Shown piece by piece: positions 15,769 to 24,959 of a stretch of DNA of 64,000 nt (position 1 is its first letter; each line of letters opens with the position of its first letter). A program made the position numbers and the translations under genes. Under the pieces are notes generated by a model. That model was not told the DNA's origin. It saw nothing but the letters and a program-made list of their open reading frames with translations, and searched no databases. Origin of the DNA: Niastella vici (GTDB lineage: Bacteria; Bacteroidota; Bacteroidia; Chitinophagales; Chitinophagaceae). The DNA is taken from NCBI RefSeq assembly GCF_002077945.1, contig NZ_LVYD01000058.1, positions 744,001 to 808,000 on the forward strand, read 5' to 3'.

Positions 15769-17232
15769 GTGACACTGCAGGATATATTATATAAAGTAAG
15801 CATTCGCTCGGTGCAGGGCAATACCGGCATCACCGTGCGCGACCTGCAGCTTGATTCGCGAAAGGTAAGTGCAGGATCGGTATTTATTGCCGTAAAAGGT
15901 TCAGCAGTAGATGGCCACCGGTTTATTGATCAGGTGATACAACAAGGCGCTGCCGCAGTGATCTGCGAAACATTGCCGGCCGAACTGAAAGAAGGGGTAA
16001 CCTATGTGCAGGTTGAGAACAGTGGCGCAGCCGCGGGTTATATGGCGCATAACTTTTACGGGCAACCGTCTGAAAAAATAAAGCTGGTAGGTGTTACCGG
16101 CACCAACGGTAAAACCACCATCGCTACCATCTTATTCAAGCTCTTTACATCATTGGGATATAAATGTGGTTTGCTGAGCACTGTGCAGAATCATATTGGA
16201 GATGAAGTAGTGCCGGCCACGCATACCACACCGGATGCCATTAGCCTGAACGCCTTGCTGCAACAAATGGTGAACAGCGGATGTACCCATGTTTTCATGG
16301 AAACCAGCTCGCACGCCATTCACCAGCATCGCATTACCGGGTTGAAATATGCAGGCGGACTGTTCAGCAACATCACGCATGATCACCTGGATTATCACAA
16401 AACATTTGATGAATACATCCGGGTAAAGAAATCGTTTTTCGATCTGTTGCCTTCCGATGCATTTGCTATTTCAAATGCAGATGATAAACGCGGACAGGTG
16501 ATGCTGCAGAATACCCATGCGCGCAAATACCTGTACAGTTTGCGCACCATGGCCGAGTTCAAAGGCAGGATCCTGGAGAACAGACTTACCGGTTTGGTAA
16601 TGACCATCAACGACCAGGAAGTGCATTTTCGCCTAATTGGCGAGTTCAATGCCTACAACCTGCTGGCGGTATACGGCGCCGCAGTTTGTTTGGGAGAAGA
16701 TAAACAGGAAGTGTTGCGTTGCCTGAGTGGGATCACCGGTGCAGAAGGACGATTTGATTATCTCATTTCGGCAAATCAAAAGATCATTGGCATTGTTGAC
16801 TATGCACACACGCCCGATGCATTGCTGAACGTGCTGGCCACTATAAAAAAATTGCGCGAAGGACATGAGCAGGTCATTACGGTAGTAGGTTGTGGCGGCG
16901 ACCGCGACAAAACCAAACGGCCGGTGATGGCAGAAGTGACCTGTGAGCACAGCGACAGAGTAGTGTTTACCAGCGATAACCCGCGCAGTGAAGACCCATT
17001 GCAGATATTAGCCGATATGGAAACGGGGCTCAACACGGCGGCCAAAAGAAAATATGTATCGGTGCCCGATCGAAAAGAAGCCATTAAACTGGCGGTGAGC
17101 ATGGCAAAGCCGGGAGACATTGTGCTGATAGCGGGCAAAGGCCATGAAAAATACCAGGAAATAAAAGGGGTAAAATATCCTTTCGACGATAAGCAGGTGA
17201 TGCGGGAAATGTTCGAGCTGTATGAAAAATGA
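15769..17232 (+). CDS. murE: UDP-MurNAc-tripeptide synthetase (meso-DAP-adding) MurE
   Basis: MurE adds the third residue to UDP-MurNAc-dipeptide. 487 residues from a GTG at 15769, 12 bases after the ftsI stop. Visible are the Mur ligase P-loop GVTGTNGKTT, FMETSSHAIHQHRI in the central domain, and in the C-terminal domain TSDNPRSEDP, where DNPR is the motif for meso-diaminopimelate rather than lysine. VVGCGGDRDKTKRP and AGKGHEKYQ are further MurE blocks. murF, which follows murE in many bacteria, is absent here. Confidence 0.96.
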   Translation: MTLQDILYKVSIRSVQGNTGITVRDLQLDSRKVSAGSVFIAVKGSAVDGHRFIDQVIQQGAAAVICETLPAELKEGVTYVQVENSGAAAGYMAHNFYGQPSEKIKLVGVTGTNGKTTIATILFKLFTSLGYKCGLLSTVQNHIGDEVVPATHTTPDAISLNALLQQMVNSGCTHVFMETSSHAIHQHRITGLKYAGGLFSNITHDHLDYHKTFDEYIRVKKSFFDLLPSDAFAISNADDKRGQVMLQNTHARKYLYSLRTMAEFKGRILENRLTGLVMTINDQEVHFRLIGEFNAYNLLAVYGAAVCLGEDKQEVLRCLSGITGAEGRFDYLISANQKIIGIVDYAHTPDALLNVLATIKKLREGHEQVITVVGCGGDRDKTKRPVMAEVTCEHSDRVVFTSDNPRSEDPLQILADMETGLNTAAKRKYVSVPDRKEAIKLAVSMAKPGDIVLIAGKGHEKYQEIKGVKYPFDDKQVMREMFELYEK

Positions 17233-17265
17233 TGAGTAAGGCGTATACACCTAAATTAAACCAAC

Positions 17266-18549
17266 ATGCTGTACCATTTAATTGAGTGGTTAAAGGAAGC
17301 GGGGATCAAATTTCCGGGCGATGCACTGTTTCAGTTCATTACCTCCCGGGTATTGCTGGCAGTAATTCTGTCGCTGGTGATCTCGGCGGTGTTTGGAAAA
17401 AAATTCATCAACTACCTGCGTAAAAAACAGGTGGGTGAAACGGTGCGTGATCTGGGACTGGCCGGTGAGCAACAGAAAAAAGGAACGCCAACCATGGGCG
17501 GGTTCATTATCATCCTGGCCATTCTGGTTCCAACCTTATTGCTGGCCGATCTGCAAAAAGCCTATATCAGGCTCATGCTGTTTGCCACCGTATGGCTGGG
17601 GTTGATCGGTTTTATTGACGACTACCTGAAGCTGCGGGCCAAAAAACTGGCACAGCAACAAGGCATCGCTTATAAAAAAGGAGATAAGGACGGCCTCGCC
17701 GGCTGGTTCAAAATATTAGGACAGGTAGTGTTGGGTTTTGTAGTGGCCATGGTGCTGTTGTTCAATAACAATACGAAAGCATGGCGCGAATTTACCGGTA
17801 CTACAGTGCCTGCCAGTGCCAGCAACAGAACGCATGTGGTGAAGTTTGATAACCAGGAAAGAGTATTTGTAGAGGCTGATGAACCTATTACCACCATTCC
17901 GTTTGTGAAGTCGCACGAGTTTAACTATTCAAAGTTATTACCGTCGGGTTTACGATCGCTTACCTGGGTCCTGTATGTAATCATCGTGATATTTATAGTG
18001 ACTGCCGTATCAAACGGCGCCAATATAACGGATGGAATTGATGGGTTGGCAACGGGCACCAGTGCCATCATTGGAACGTGTTTGGGCATCTTTGCCTATG
18101 CCAGCGGTAACCTGCGGTTTGCGGAATACCTGAACATCATGTACATCCCCAACCTGGGTGAGTTGTCGATCTTCATTGGTGCGCTTATTGGGGCCTGTAT
18201 CGGATTCCTTTGGTACAATGCCTATCCGGCACAGGTGTTTATGGGCGATACGGGTAGTTTAACCCTGGGTGGCATTATTGCGGCGCTGGCCATTATTGTA
18301 AGAAAAGAATTGCTGATACCTATATTCTGCGGTGTGTTCCTGGTAGAAGTATTGAGTGTAAGCCTGCAGGTATCATACTTTAAATACACCAAACGCAAAT
18401 ATGGCGAAGGCAAACGAATATTCTTAATGAGCCCGCTTCACCACCACTATCAGAAGCTGGGGTATCATGAATCGAAGATCGTTACGCGTTTCTGGATAGT
18501 GACCATTCTGTGTATCGTGTTCTCGATCGTAACATTGAAAATAAGATAA
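17266..18549 (+). CDS. mraY: Phospho-MurNAc-pentapeptide transferase MraY
   Basis: MraY makes lipid I at the inner membrane from UDP-MurNAc-pentapeptide and undecaprenyl phosphate. 427 residues, longer than the 360 usual in E. coli because of an insertion at about residues 165-230 ([20 protein letters not shown].. to [10 protein letters not shown]), which is typical of Bacteroidetes. Motifs are [23 protein letters not shown] with the Asp pair, [28 protein letters not shown] and the C-terminal [14 protein letters not shown]. About ten membrane helices. Confidence 0.96.
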   Translation: MLYHLIEWLKEAGIKFPGDALFQFITSRVLLAVILSLVISAVFGKKFINYLRKKQVGETVRDLGLAGEQQKKGTPTMGGFIIILAILVPTLLLADLQKAYIRLMLFATVWLGLIGFIDDYLKLRAKKLAQQQGIAYKKGDKDGLAGWFKILGQVVLGFVVAMVLLFNNNTKAWREFTGTTVPASASNRTHVVKFDNQERVFVEADEPITTIPFVKSHEFNYSKLLPSGLRSLTWVLYVIIVIFIVTAVSNGANITDGIDGLATGTSAIIGTCLGIFAYASGNLRFAEYLNIMYIPNLGELSIFIGALIGACIGFLWYNAYPAQVFMGDTGSLTLGGIIAALAIIVRKELLIPIFCGVFLVEVLSVSLQVSYFKYTKRKYGEGKRIFLMSPLHHHYQKLGYHESKIVTRFWIVTILCIVFSIVTLKIR

Positions 18550-18764
18550 CAACGACCTTAAAAATATAGTAAACGGATTACTGAAAAACCAACACTCTGA
18601 ATTTCCACTTAAGGAAAACCAATCATAGTAGTAGGTAGGAGTGTGGTAGGGCAGTAAAGATCCAAAACTAGCGAAGAACCCCCTTTAATCCGGATTATAC
18701 CTGATAGGTAACAATATATAAGTGATCCCGATAGCAGCGGGACCGTAATGGAGTTAGTAATTAC
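18550..18764. promoter_or_regulatory. 215-bp gap between mraY and murD with palindromes
   Basis: The largest gap in the first part of the dcw cluster. It has the perfect palindrome TAATCCGGATTA at 18686-18697 and the small hairpin TCCCG-7nt-CGGGA at 18726-18742, 22 bases before the murD ATG. An internal promoter is plausible, but no clear TAnnTTTG box is visible. Confidence 0.4.
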
Positions 18765-20105
18765 ATGAGTAAGCGATTGGTTATACTAGGTGCCGGCGAA
18801 AGCGGCGTGGGCACTGCCATCCTTGGCAGGCAAAAAGGGTATGATGTATTTGTATCAGACGGTGGAGCGGTTAAGGAGAAATACCAGGAAGAGCTGAATA
18901 AGTATGGCATAGCGTGGGAAGCAAATCAACATACCGAAGAGAAGATATTGAATGCAGATGAAGTAATGAAAAGCCCGGGCATACCCGAAAAGAATGAGTT
19001 GGTAAAGAAGATCAGGAAGAAAGGGATACCGGTCATCAGTGAAATTGAATTTGCATACCGTTACAAAGGCAACAGTAAGATCATTGGCATTACGGGCAGC
19101 AACGGAAAAACAACTACGACGTCGTTGATGTATCACATCTGCAAAACAGCAGGTTTTGATTGCGCACTCGTAGGAAATATCGGGTATTCATTCGCGAAGC
19201 AGATTGCTGAAGATCCTAAAGAATGGTATGTGGCAGAGATCAGCAGTTTTCAGTTGGATGATATCCATACGTTCAGGCCCGATGTAGCTATACTCACCAA
19301 TATCTCGGAAGACCATTTGGATCGATATGATTACCGGTTCGAAAATTATATACACAGTAAGTTCAGAATAGCGGAAAACCAAACAGAACAGGACTATTTC
19401 ATTTACTGTGCCGATGACCCGGTGACCATGCAATACTTAGAGAAATATTCCATCAAATCTAACCCATTACCATTCAGTATGAGTAAAGAATTACCCCAGG
19501 GCGGTTTTATCAGGAACGGACAGATGACTGTTACAGTTGATGACGAGCGCATGCAGATGAATGTGAACGATTTTACTTTAAAGGGCAAACACAACCAGAA
19601 TAACACAATGGCAGCAAGTTTAGGTGGTGTAACAGTGGGTATTCGCAAAGAGAAGATCCGCGTAGCCGTTCAAACATTTGAATCGCTGGCACACAGAATG
19701 GAGCCGGTGAGCACCATACGCGGCGTTGAGTTCATCAACGACAGCAAGGCTACCAACGTAAACAGCACGTGGTATGCGCTGGAAAGCATGGAACGGCCTA
19801 CTATTCTCATACTGGGTGGGGTAGATAAAGGAAATGATTATTCAATTCTTACAGACCTGATTCGTGAAAAAGTAAAAGCGATCGTATGCCTGGGAACCGA
19901 TAACCGTAAGATACATGAAGCATTTAAAAATGATGTGCAGCTGATGGTGAATACCGCCAGCGCCGAAGAAGCAGTAAAAGCAGCATTTCATTTTGCCAGC
20001 CCGGGCGATACCGTGCTGTTGAGCCCGGCCTGCGCCAGCTTCGACCTGTTCAAGAACTATGAAGATCGTGGCGATCAGTTCAAGCAGGCAGTGCGGGAAT
20101 TATAA
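18765..20105 (+). CDS. murD: UDP-MurNAc-L-alanine:D-glutamate ligase MurD
   Basis: 446 residues. N-terminal Rossmann-like domain (KRLVILGAGESGVGTAIL), P-loop ITGSNGKTTTTSL, central ISEDHLDRYD, and C-terminal AHRMEPVSTIRGVEFINDSKATN, ILGGVDKGNDY and LLSPACASFDLFKNYEDRGDQF, all diagnostic of MurD. It adds D-Glu to UDP-MurNAc-Ala in the cytoplasm. It is followed after 32 bases by ftsW. Confidence 0.96.
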   Translation: MSKRLVILGAGESGVGTAILGRQKGYDVFVSDGGAVKEKYQEELNKYGIAWEANQHTEEKILNADEVMKSPGIPEKNELVKKIRKKGIPVISEIEFAYRYKGNSKIIGITGSNGKTTTTSLMYHICKTAGFDCALVGNIGYSFAKQIAEDPKEWYVAEISSFQLDDIHTFRPDVAILTNISEDHLDRYDYRFENYIHSKFRIAENQTEQDYFIYCADDPVTMQYLEKYSIKSNPLPFSMSKELPQGGFIRNGQMTVTVDDERMQMNVNDFTLKGKHNQNNTMAASLGGVTVGIRKEKIRVAVQTFESLAHRMEPVSTIRGVEFINDSKATNVNSTWYALESMERPTILILGGVDKGNDYSILTDLIREKVKAIVCLGTDNRKIHEAFKNDVQLMVNTASAEEAVKAAFHFASPGDTVLLSPACASFDLFKNYEDRGDQFKQAVREL

Positions 20106-20137
20106 GAACACTGGAAAAGATTTTTCTGTATAGATAA

Positions 20138-21595
20138 ATGACAGGCGCAAATGACATATCGTTAAAGCAAACAAATGCAGGCGGCCTGCTGAGCAAAACC
20201 AGGGGCGACAAGGTCATCTGGGCTATTGTAGTACTGTTGGCACTGGTATCAATGCTGGCAGTGTACAGCTCAACCGGGTTACTGGCATACAAGTATAACC
20301 GCGGCAATACGGAAGTATACCTGTTTAAACAGGTCATCTTCACTGCTGTGGGGTTGGGGATCATTTATTTCTCACACCGGGTTAACTATACGTTGTATTC
20401 CAGGGTAGCACGCATTTTGTTCATGCTGTCGATCCCATTATTGATATATACATTATTCTTTGGACTGAAATTAAATGAAGGTAGCCGGTGGATCCGGTTG
20501 CCTATCATCAATCTTACGTTTCAAACCTCTGACCTTGCCAAGCTGGCGTTGTTCATGTACATGAGCCGACTGCTTAGCAAGAAACAGGAAGTGATCAAGG
20601 ATTTTAAAAAGGGGTTTATTCCCGTGATTACGCCGGTTGCGATCATCTGTATATTGATTGTGCCGGCCAACCTGTCGACTGCATTGCTGGTAGGAGCTAC
20701 CAGCATGTTGTTATTATTTATAGGCCGGGCCAGTATTAAACACATGTTGTTGATGGTTGGGTTAGCAGCCATACCCGTTGCAATACTGGTGATGCTGGCC
20801 GTAGGGTTCTATGACAAAAAAGAAGAGAAATGTTCTGAGCTGCCGTTCTTTTTACAGAAGGGTCGTATCCCTACCTGGATAAGCCGCGTGCAGAACTTTA
20901 TATATGACAGCAAACAGGTCGATAAAGATGAGAACTACCAGATAAACCAGGCAAAGATCGCCATTGCAAAAGGCGGCTTGCTGGGGTTAGGACCAGGTAA
21001 TAGCCAAACGCGGAACTTTTTACCGCATCCGTATTCAGATTTCATCTTTGCGATCATCATTGAAGAGTATGGACTGGCGGGGGGCGGTTTTATCTTGTTT
21101 GTATACCTGTTATTCCTGTTGCGGAGTATTAGAATATTTAAAAAATGCCCTTATGCTTTTGGGGCATTTCTGGCGTTGGGATTAAGCTTTACGCTGGTTA
21201 TACAGGCGTTGATCAATATGGCGGTAACGGTAAATCTGTTCCCGGTAACGGGGGTAACCTTACCATTGGTGAGCATGGGCGGAAGTTCGTTCCTGTTCAC
21301 CTGTTTGGCAATAGGTATTATATTAAGTGTGGCCCGCAATGTGGAGCAACTGGAAGCGCCCGCCGCTGACGGTACAGCAAAAGCAGCAACAAAAGAAAAG
21401 AAACCAAAGACAAAAACCGAAGAAGTAGAAGAGGAAGCAGAAGAAGAAAAAGAAGAGAAACCAGTGAAAGCAAAAAGGGAAAAAAGCTTAAAGAAGAAAG
21501 AAGCAGTGGAAACAACTGAAGAGAAAGCGGCAAAACTCAATGCGTTAAAACCGCTTACTGAGATAGCCATGAAGGACATGGAGCAAGGTAAATAG
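20138..21595 (+). CDS. ftsW: Septal peptidoglycan polymerase FtsW (SEDS) with charged C-terminal tail
   Basis: 485 residues. The SEDS core of about ten membrane helices spans residues 25-400: YSSTGLLAYKYNRGNTEVYLFKQ, SRWIRLP, FQTSDLAKLALFMYMSRLL, GLLGLGPGNSQTRNFLPHPYSDFIFAIIIEEYGL and LPLVSMGGSSFLFTCLAIGI. After this come about 80 residues of highly charged, Lys/Glu-rich sequence (TKTEEVEEEAEEEKEEK and similar) with no fold, absent from most FtsW. The tail is cytoplasmic if the final helix runs in the usual direction. FtsW polymerises lipid II with FtsI. Confidence 0.95.
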   Translation: MTGANDISLKQTNAGGLLSKTRGDKVIWAIVVLLALVSMLAVYSSTGLLAYKYNRGNTEVYLFKQVIFTAVGLGIIYFSHRVNYTLYSRVARILFMLSIPLLIYTLFFGLKLNEGSRWIRLPIINLTFQTSDLAKLALFMYMSRLLSKKQEVIKDFKKGFIPVITPVAIICILIVPANLSTALLVGATSMLLLFIGRASIKHMLLMVGLAAIPVAILVMLAVGFYDKKEEKCSELPFFLQKGRIPTWISRVQNFIYDSKQVDKDENYQINQAKIAIAKGGLLGLGPGNSQTRNFLPHPYSDFIFAIIIEEYGLAGGGFILFVYLLFLLRSIRIFKKCPYAFGAFLALGLSFTLVIQALINMAVTVNLFPVTGVTLPLVSMGGSSFLFTCLAIGIILSVARNVEQLEAPAADGTAKAATKEKKPKTKTEEVEEEAEEEKEEKPVKAKREKSLKKKEAVETTEEKAAKLNALKPLTEIAMKDMEQGK

Positions 21596-21619
21596 CCTTG
21601 AAAAGTAAAATACATATCC

Positions 21620-22714
21620 GTGAATAAAAAGATAATCATAGCAGGGGGTGGAACCGGCGGACATATTTTCCCCGCAGTGGCAATAGCAAATGCCCTGCGC
21701 AGAATGCAACCAACCATAGAGATATTATTTGTTGGGGCGAAGGGAAAAATGGAAATGGAAAAAGTGCCGCAGGCGGGATATAATATAAAAGGACTCGATA
21801 TAGCCGGGTTTAACAGAAGCTCTTTGATCAAGAATATCGGATTGCCATTTAAACTGATAAAAAGTTTTTGGCAGGTGCGAAGCATCATCAAAACCTTTCA
21901 ACCCGATGCGGTGATTGGCGTGGGTGGTTATTCAAGTTTCCCCGTGTTGCGGTTTGCGCAAACACAGGGCATTGCCACCTTTATTCATGAAGCCAATTCA
22001 TTTGCCGGTAAATCGAACATCCTGTTGGGAAAAAATGCCAGCAAAATATTCGTGGCCACCGATGGAATGGAAAAATTTTTCCCGGCTAATAAGATCATGA
22101 TCACCGGCAACCCGGTACGGCAGAATATAGTGACCAATACGATCAGCCGCAAGGAAGGCATTGAGTTCTTTGGATTAGACCCGGCGAAGAAAACAGTTTT
22201 TGTAACTGGCGGCAGTCTCGGGGCTAAAGGAATTAATGAAGCGGTAGATGCAGGCATTCCGGCGTTCACACAAAATGATGTGCAGCTGATATGGCAAACC
22301 GGTAAGCCATATGCCGAGAAAGCAAGTGCCCGGGCAGCGGAGAACAGGAACATTTGGGCCAATAGTTTTATAACGCAAATGGAATATGCCTATGCAGCCG
22401 CAGATATAGTGATCTCAAGAGCGGGCGCCATGTCGGTAGCAGAATTATGTGTGGTTAAAAAGCCAGTGGTATTTGTGCCCTTTCCGTTTGCAGCAGAAGA
22501 TCATCAAACGGCCAATGCACAGAACCTGGTGAACAAACAGGCCGGCCTGATGGTAAAGGACAGCGAAGCAAAAGAGAAGCTGGTGCCAACAGTAATTGCA
22601 CTGGCCCGTGACGAACAGCAGCAGCATATGTTGCGGGAGAATATTGGCAAGCTGGCTATAACAAATGCAGATGAAGTGGTTGCGAAAGAGATCTTGAGGA
22701 TAATAAGTAATTAG
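21620..22714 (+). CDS. murG: UDP-GlcNAc:lipid I GlcNAc transferase MurG
   Basis: MurG converts lipid I to lipid II on the inner face of the membrane. 364 residues from a GTG at 21620. The N-terminal glycine loop IIAGGGTGGHIFPAVAIANAL, VIGVGGYSSFPVLRFA, HEANSFAGKSN, the C-terminal donor-site VTGGSLGAKGIN, SRAGAMSVAELCVVKKPVVFVPFPFAAEDHQ are all standard. It lies 24 bases after ftsW and 57 bases before murC. Confidence 0.96.
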   Translation: MNKKIIIAGGGTGGHIFPAVAIANALRRMQPTIEILFVGAKGKMEMEKVPQAGYNIKGLDIAGFNRSSLIKNIGLPFKLIKSFWQVRSIIKTFQPDAVIGVGGYSSFPVLRFAQTQGIATFIHEANSFAGKSNILLGKNASKIFVATDGMEKFFPANKIMITGNPVRQNIVTNTISRKEGIEFFGLDPAKKTVFVTGGSLGAKGINEAVDAGIPAFTQNDVQLIWQTGKPYAEKASARAAENRNIWANSFITQMEYAYAAADIVISRAGAMSVAELCVVKKPVVFVPFPFAAEDHQTANAQNLVNKQAGLMVKDSEAKEKLVPTVIALARDEQQQHMLRENIGKLAITNADEVVAKEILRIISN

Positions 22715-22733
22715 GAATTGAGGAATGGCGCAA

Positions 22734-22760
22734 TTCACCATTGACCATTCACCATTCACC
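22734..22760. repeat. Heptamer array TTSACCA x4 before murC
   Basis: TTCACCA TTGACCA TTCACCA TTCACC fills the gap between murG and murC, ending 11 bases before the murC ATG. The same heptamer is found in both orientations at 61244-61391 and as a fragment at the ftsI start. Confidence 0.75.
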
Positions 22761-22771
22761 GAAAAAAGAAA

Positions 22772-24157
22772 ATGATCGAGATAAAAGATATACGGAAAGT
22801 TTATTTCATAGGAATTGGTGGAATTGGAATGAGTGCGCTGGCCCGCTATTTCAACTTTCATGGGAAAGAAGTGAGCGGGTACGATAAAACCGAAACCCCG
22901 CTTACCAAACAACTGGTCAATGAGGGCATACCGGTACACTATGAAGATAACCTGCAGCTGGCGCCAAAAGATGCACAATTAATAGTATATACGCCGGCCG
23001 TGCCAAAGAACCATACGGAGCTGTTGTACTATCAGCAAAACAACTATCCGTTGATGAAGCGAAGCGAAGTGTTGGGCGCTATTACAAGAAGTTCTTTTAA
23101 TATCTGTGTGGCAGGAACCCATGGAAAGACCACCATCACTACCATGGTTGCGCATATTCTGCGGCACAGCGAATATGGTTGCAATGCATTTTTGGGTGGA
23201 ATTGCCGTGAACTATAACAGCAATTACTGGAGCCATGAACGCGATGTGTGTGTAGTGGAGGCCGATGAATACGATCGCAGCTTTTTACGGCTGAGTCCCG
23301 ATGTGGCAGTGATCAGCGCCATGGACCCCGATCATCTGGATATTTACGGCACCACCGCTGCCATGGAAGAAGCGTTCATTGAATTTGCCGGAAAGATAAA
23401 ACCGAATGGTTTGCTGATCAGCAAATATGGCTTGCCGAGAGGGAAGGAACTGAAAGCGCCGAACCATTACACGTATCATTTGCAAAACACCCAGGCCGAT
23501 ATTTATGCGGGTAATATTCAAATGCAACATGGTACCTATGTATTCGATGTGCAGGTGAAAGACTGGCGCTTAACGAACGTAGTGTTGAACATGGGTGGGT
23601 TACATAACATAGAAAACGTAATAGCAGCCATCGCTATTGCTCACCGCCTGGGAATTGAGGATGAAAAGATAAAAGCAGCAGTGGAGGCATTCAGAGGAGT
23701 ACGGCGCAGGTTTGAATATGTGATCAAGAACAGGGAAGTAACATTCGTTGATGATTACGCCCACCACCCCGAAGAATTGCGGGCCCTTATAACCGGCGCC
23801 CGGGGCTTGTTTGGTGATATGAAGTGTACGGTTATTTTTCAGCCGCACCTGTTCACCCGCACGAGAGACCTGGCAAAAGAATTTGCTGAAGTGCTTGACA
23901 TGGCCGATGAAGTGGTGTTGTTGCCGATCTATCCGGCCCGGGAATTACCGATTGAAGGAGTGACCAGCAACACGATTCAGGAGAAGATGACAAACCAGCA
24001 TGTGCAGATAATGACAAAGGAACTGTTGTTGCAATGGATAAAAGATAAAGCAGGCAGCAGAACCAACGACAATAAAGGTTGGTTATTGATCACAGCCGGT
24101 GCAGGCGATATTGATACGCTGGTGCAACCCATAAAGCAGATCATTGAAAAGAAATAG
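22772..24157 (+). CDS. murC: UDP-MurNAc:L-alanine ligase MurC
   Basis: 461 residues. N-terminal KVYFIGIGGIGMSALARYF, P-loop AGTHGKTTITTM, VVEADEYDRSFLRLSPDVAVI, DPDHLDIYG, FRGVRRRFEYV, VTFVDDYAHHPEELRA and FQPHLFTRTRDLAKEF identify MurC. It catalyses the first committed amino-acid addition to UDP-MurNAc. Its stop at 24157 is directly followed by the ATG of ftsQ at 24158. No ddl gene lies between them, unlike in E. coli. Confidence 0.96.
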   Translation: MIEIKDIRKVYFIGIGGIGMSALARYFNFHGKEVSGYDKTETPLTKQLVNEGIPVHYEDNLQLAPKDAQLIVYTPAVPKNHTELLYYQQNNYPLMKRSEVLGAITRSSFNICVAGTHGKTTITTMVAHILRHSEYGCNAFLGGIAVNYNSNYWSHERDVCVVEADEYDRSFLRLSPDVAVISAMDPDHLDIYGTTAAMEEAFIEFAGKIKPNGLLISKYGLPRGKELKAPNHYTYHLQNTQADIYAGNIQMQHGTYVFDVQVKDWRLTNVVLNMGGLHNIENVIAAIAIAHRLGIEDEKIKAAVEAFRGVRRRFEYVIKNREVTFVDDYAHHPEELRALITGARGLFGDMKCTVIFQPHLFTRTRDLAKEFAEVLDMADEVVLLPIYPARELPIEGVTSNTIQEKMTNQHVQIMTKELLLQWIKDKAGSRTNDNKGWLLITAGAGDIDTLVQPIKQIIEKK

Positions 24158-24946
24158 ATGAAAAAGAAACGCTCTATCAGAAAATTGATCCTGGTGTCTT
24201 TCTGGCTGTGTATAGCAGCCGGCACTATGGTATTGCTGGTAGCGGCGATGAATGCGCAGAATAATAAGAATTGCAAAGGCTATTCGATCCAGATCAAAGG
24301 GAAGACCGACCAGTGGTTCCTCGATAAAAAAGATATTGCGGCCCTGTTGATCTCGCAGGGCGGTGTGCAGGGCAGGGCGGTAAAGAATTTTGATCTGCGC
24401 CGGATGGAGAACCAGCTAAAGAATAATGTGTGGGTAAAGGATGCAGAATTGTTCTTTGATAATAGCCGGGTATTGCAGGTACGCATAGAAGAACGCGTGC
24501 CCGTGGCCAGGTTATTTACGGTTACAGGTAACAGCTTTTATATTGACAGCAGCGGTGAAAGGCTGCCATTGTCTGATAAATTTTCAGCGCGTTTGCCTGT
24601 GTTCACCGGCTTTCCATCGGAAAGGGATAAGCTGAACGGGGCCGATAGTTTGCTGGTGCGTGAGATAATTAATATCAGCGATTACCTGGTGCATGATGAA
24701 TTTTGGATGGCACAGGTTTCGCAAGTCGATATCCAGGCCGATCACACATTTGAGATGATACCCGTGGTAGGCAACCATATTATTCAGTTTGGTGATGGTA
24801 CCGATTATGAGAAAAAGTTTAAACGGTTGCTGTTGTTTTATCAGCAGGTGTTGAGCAAAACAGGCATGGATGTGTACCAGAAGCTGAACGTAGGATTCGC
24901 AAGACAGGTGATTGGGGTGAAAAACCCTTCCCCATACAACAACTAA
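24158..24946 (+). CDS. ftsQ: Cell division protein FtsQ/DivIB-like
   Basis: 262 residues: basic N-terminus MKKKRSIRKL, one membrane helix at about residues 10-30 (ILVSFWLCIAAGTMVLLVAA), then a periplasmic part with a POTRA-like segment (GYSIQIKG... WFLDKKDIAALL... FDLRRMENQLKNNVWVKDAELF) and a beta domain (VLQVRIEERVPVARLFT..SFYIDSSGERLPLS). Sequence is diverged, but topology and position before ftsA identify it. FtsQ links FtsL to the septal synthases. Confidence 0.9.
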   Translation: MKKKRSIRKLILVSFWLCIAAGTMVLLVAAMNAQNNKNCKGYSIQIKGKTDQWFLDKKDIAALLISQGGVQGRAVKNFDLRRMENQLKNNVWVKDAELFFDNSRVLQVRIEERVPVARLFTVTGNSFYIDSSGERLPLSDKFSARLPVFTGFPSERDKLNGADSLLVREIINISDYLVHDEFWMAQVSQVDIQADHTFEMIPVVGNHIIQFGDGTDYEKKFKRLLLFYQQVLSKTGMDVYQKLNVGFARQVIGVKNPSPYNN

Positions 24947-24959
24947 AAACAGGATACGT

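Noticed and set aside
21151-21891. 246-codon minus-strand frame opposite ftsW/murG
   Set aside because: Shadow of the two plus-strand genes; its Ser/Phe-rich stretch is the complement of the Lys/Glu codons in the FtsW tail.
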